Source: Ophiothrix spiculata
Taxonomy: Eukaryota > Echinodermata > Ophiuroidea > Amphilepidida > Ophiotrichidae
Strand: one strand, 5' to 3'
DNA length: 21,044 bases
Assembly: GCA_000969725.1 (NCBI GenBank)
Contig: JXSR01S043227.1
The first letter of the stretch is position 1; the number at the start of each line of letters is the position of its first letter. The translations under genes and the position numbers were made by a program. The notes below the pieces were generated by a model that worked only from the letters and a program-made list of their open reading frames with translations, had not been told where the DNA came from and did no database searches. Below, piece after piece: positions 18,698-21,044 of this stretch.

Positions 18698-20172
18698 AGA
18701 TGGTGCAAAATGATTGTCATTAATAACCACTATTTTTTCTTCATTCAAATTCTTACTAATTTTGACAACTTTGGGCAAAAAACCGATGCAAATCATAGTT
18801 TCAATTAGTTTGTTACTTTGCAATCTGCTAAAAATATTAATCACTTCAGGCACTTCTTCTGCATTGCACATCATTGTGTCCGCGCATTGTTGCGTTTAAA
18901 GCATACACGCTGAATGTGAGCACTGCATACTTTCGGGTCATTATCAGAAGTCATTGTTACCTGATGATGGTAAATTGTAAATGTACAACTGGAAATAATC
19001 GTATTATATTGGATCGTGCTATTACAAAGGTTACTTAAAAAAATCCAAAACTAAATATTGCTAACATGTGATCATTACTCCATATTTAAATGTCTAAAGC
19101 TGTAACAAACATATGATACAAAAATGGACTATTCTTTGAACGAAAATGATCAACTATAAAAAAGATAACCAAATTCAAATCTAGCAGTATGATGACACAC
19201 TATTGAGTGGAACTTCAGCAAAATGACTCCCACATTGGACACACATAGAATTTTCCTTATTTACATATGAGCAGCTTTCAAAGGAAAAATTAATAACAGA
19301 AGAAACAAATTAATGATATTTGCCTGGCCTGGTCTTCAAATATAGATGATTGATTGCTGAGATGAATATTATGTTTCCATACCATATTTGGGTTAAGTAA
19401 ATACAATTTTATTTATCTAATGGTTTCAATCCAAGTCATTTTGGTGCCGCTTTTGGTCATTATTTATTTACAACTGGTCGTACTGGTGCCACAAATACTA
19501 AACGCCGACAATTCATATGAATCCGAATGACTTCATGGAAATTTGCAATAAGATTATAGTCATTTTATTGTATCTTTTGTTTAAGTGCATTATTGATGTA
19601 CAGTTTAGCCTTAGGGGTCATATCAGTGCAAGATTGTAAAATGTAAATATACCATTATTGTAATTACAAATTTGACCATTAATAAACAATATACAAATAA
19701 GGCTTGGCGACACTGTGGTATCATTATTGTGTACAATCATATCTAAAACGATGCAATTATTGGCACAGTGTAATACAACGTTGAAATATGACAGAAATAA
19801 TAATATTTCAAATTTTAAATATTAATTTTTTTCCAAAGCTGCTACAAAATATAGAATCTCAAAGCTGCAAAGAAGCAAAAATTTATAATTGAGATATTTT
19901 GCAGATTTTTCCTTTATTTCTTTTTGAAAGCTGCAAAAATGTGCAGTCATTTTTCTGAGTTACTAGTATTACTATACAGCTATACTTAGGCTATGCTTTT
20001 CTTTGACAGGGTTAAGCAAAATCCGGCATACTATAGAACACCAAAACCCTAAAATAAATGTTAAATAACATTTGCATTTAACTGTAAACACACCATTTAG
20101 CAAAGTTTGGATAATTGGGGATCGAGGAGCTACACAGATGGTGAGCCATCATAAGGTCATGAGCTGTCAGCC
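18698..20172. other. AT-rich DNA without recognised genes
   Basis: Minor structure only: an AAAGCTGC motif three times at 19835-19940, and CACTGTG / CACAGTG as an inverted pair around 19711-19770. No frame with a domain was found. Confidence 0.45.
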
Positions 20173-20289
20173 ATGACAGAAACGTACCGACCGAACCGAT
20201 ACGAGTTACTCAACCTTCTGTTCTCACTTATATCCAGGTTTTTTGTCATCGCAGAAAGACATCGATGGCAGATGCTCCTATCCATTTGA
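20173..20289 (+). CDS. Candidate short ORF or exon, 38 codons, unknown
   Basis: The ATG sits in GCCATGA, a fair animal start context. The peptide begins MTETYRPNRYELLNLLFSLI and continues SRFFVIAERHRWQMLLSI to a TGA. Codons use C and G more than the surrounding DNA (ACG, CCG, CTC, ATC). A weak donor-like CCAG|GTTTTT follows codon 21. A charged start running into a hydrophobic LLNLLFSLI stretch suggests a membrane-protein start, but nothing secures this. It ends where the tandem array begins and may be chance. Confidence 0.2.
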   Translation: MTETYRPNRYELLNLLFSLISRFFVIAERHRWQMLLSI

Positions 20290-21030
20290 TGATAATTATC
20301 TTAGATAGCAAGCAATAATTCTAGAATTGATGAGATCATATCATATCAGTGACGACAGATGAGATCTGTCTACATCACGCATTGGATATGGATACCTAAA
20401 TTACAGGGGGAGGGGATGTGCTTATATGAGAGAGGAGAATCCTTAAAATGAAAATTACAGAATTGATAAGATCAAGCAGATTTCACAAACGTTTAGCAAT
20501 GGTCGCTAACCCCGTTTTGATCATGAATTCCAAGAACGATCGCTAAATAGCAGGGTTTTTTTAACAATTTCGTGATTATTTTTGGAGTCAGCATGTAGAC
20601 GAGTGAAATATTTTTTTAGTGAGTACAATATAGCGATCATAGCGGGGGTCGATGATCATCGCTAAACGTTGGTGAAATCGGCCCAAGATCATATTGTTAT
20701 ATTGTTGAAGAAAGATGAAATCACACATTAGATATACAGATACCTAAATGATATGGGGTGCTCATATTGGAGGGGAGGGGGCAACAAGTATAATGATCTT
20801 AGGTAGCAAGCAAATAGTAAAACTTGATGGGATTAGATCATATCATTCTATATGCAAATGATAGAGGACATCATTCTGTCTGCATCAAAAAATTTGATAC
20901 AGATACAAAAATAATATAGGAGTGTTCATCTGGGATGGGGAGAATAATCCATATAATTATTATGTAGATGACAGATGATATCTCTCTGCATCCAGAATTG
21001 CATATACAGATAATATGGGTCCAGAATATG
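20281..21030 (+). repeat. Degenerate tandem array, units about 100-160 bp
   Basis: Recurring blocks in fixed order are GACAGATGAGATCTGTCTRC, ATACAGATACCTAAAT, a G-rich GGGGAGGGG tract, TAATGATCTTAGGTAGCAAG and TTGATGAGATCATATCAT. Copies of the first block start at about 20353, 20706, 20866 and 20968. Unit length varies through indels. One unit is split by a MITE (20475-20684). The array may continue past the right edge. The window's last bases are TGTGTGTGTGGGGG. Confidence 0.7.
20468..20691. mobile_element. 210-bp MITE inside the tandem array, 7-bp target duplication
   Basis: The inverted ends are GATTTCACAAACGTTTAGC (20479-20497) and, read inward from the right, GATTTCACCAACGTTTAGC (20661-20679), with one mismatch in 19. 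They are preceded by AGCA and GGGCC respectively. AAGATCA is present on both sides (20468-20474 and 20685-20691). Neighbouring array units show the uninterrupted site (TTGATGAGATCATATCAT), confirming insertion. The interior repeats the GCTA/TAGC theme (CGATCGCTAAATAGC, ATATAGCGATCATAGCGG), so further pairing inside is likely. A GGGCC-GATTTCA start is, from memory, shared with MITEs of other marine invertebrates. No transposase is present; the superfamily is undecided. Confidence 0.75.
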
Positions 21031-21044
21031 TGTGTGTGTGGGGG

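Noticed and set aside
1..21044. CRISPR arrays, rRNA, intact tRNA genes, bacterial operons
   Set aside because: None is visible; the repeats found are tandem duplications or transposon ends and the composition is that of animal non-coding DNA.

Overview
The window looks like AT-rich, non-coding, repeat-laden nuclear DNA of an invertebrate animal. A marine lophotrochozoan or invertebrate deuterostome would fit, but the sequence cannot fix the taxon. There are no operons, no rRNA genes and no intact tRNA genes. Nearly all long open frames are chance frames. The only convincing protein-coding sequence is the left end of a non-LTR (LINE-type) retrotransposon on the minus strand. It has a 297-codon ORF1 (coiled coil, RRM-like domain, C-terminal domain) at 889-1782. 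Below 510 lie a Cys-rich ORF2 leader and the first part of an APE-type endonuclease domain, which runs off the left edge. The leader and the endonuclease are in different frames, so this copy is probably dead.

The rest is a layered record of small transposons and local duplications. Region by region: a possible tRNA-derived SINE head (about 1940-2185); the 3' tail of a CR1/L2-like LINE (about 2990-3095) with a 347-bp T2/Kolobok-like MITE sitting directly behind its (TTA)n tail (3097-3443); a foldback element (4954-5349) that abuts a 99-bp tandem array (5356-5830); two inverted copies of a dispersed repeat (6146-6280 and within 12576-12959); several two-copy duplications of 75-120 bp (8815-9035, 10072-10270, 10882-11031, 11186-11420, 18487-18697); a 57-bp hairpin (14432-14491); a partial CAGGCCTGTAGCC-type element (14962-15225); a 204-bp element with terminal inverted repeats (16188-16391); a piggyBac-like MITE (17705-18106) that appears to carry a reversed LINE tail; and a tandem array (20281-21030) split by a 210-bp MITE with a 7-bp target duplication.

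Two short stretches may be host exons. One on the minus strand (16934-17054) reads as a signal peptide followed by a consensus splice donor. One on the plus strand (20173-20289) is a 38-codon frame in a good start context. Neither could be assigned to a family. If the first is real, this window is the 5' end and first intron of a secreted or membrane-protein gene running leftward, and most of the repeats are intronic. No coherent new biological system was found. The most interesting items are the nested MITE insertions with readable empty sites, the frame-preserving arrays and the candidate signal-peptide exon.
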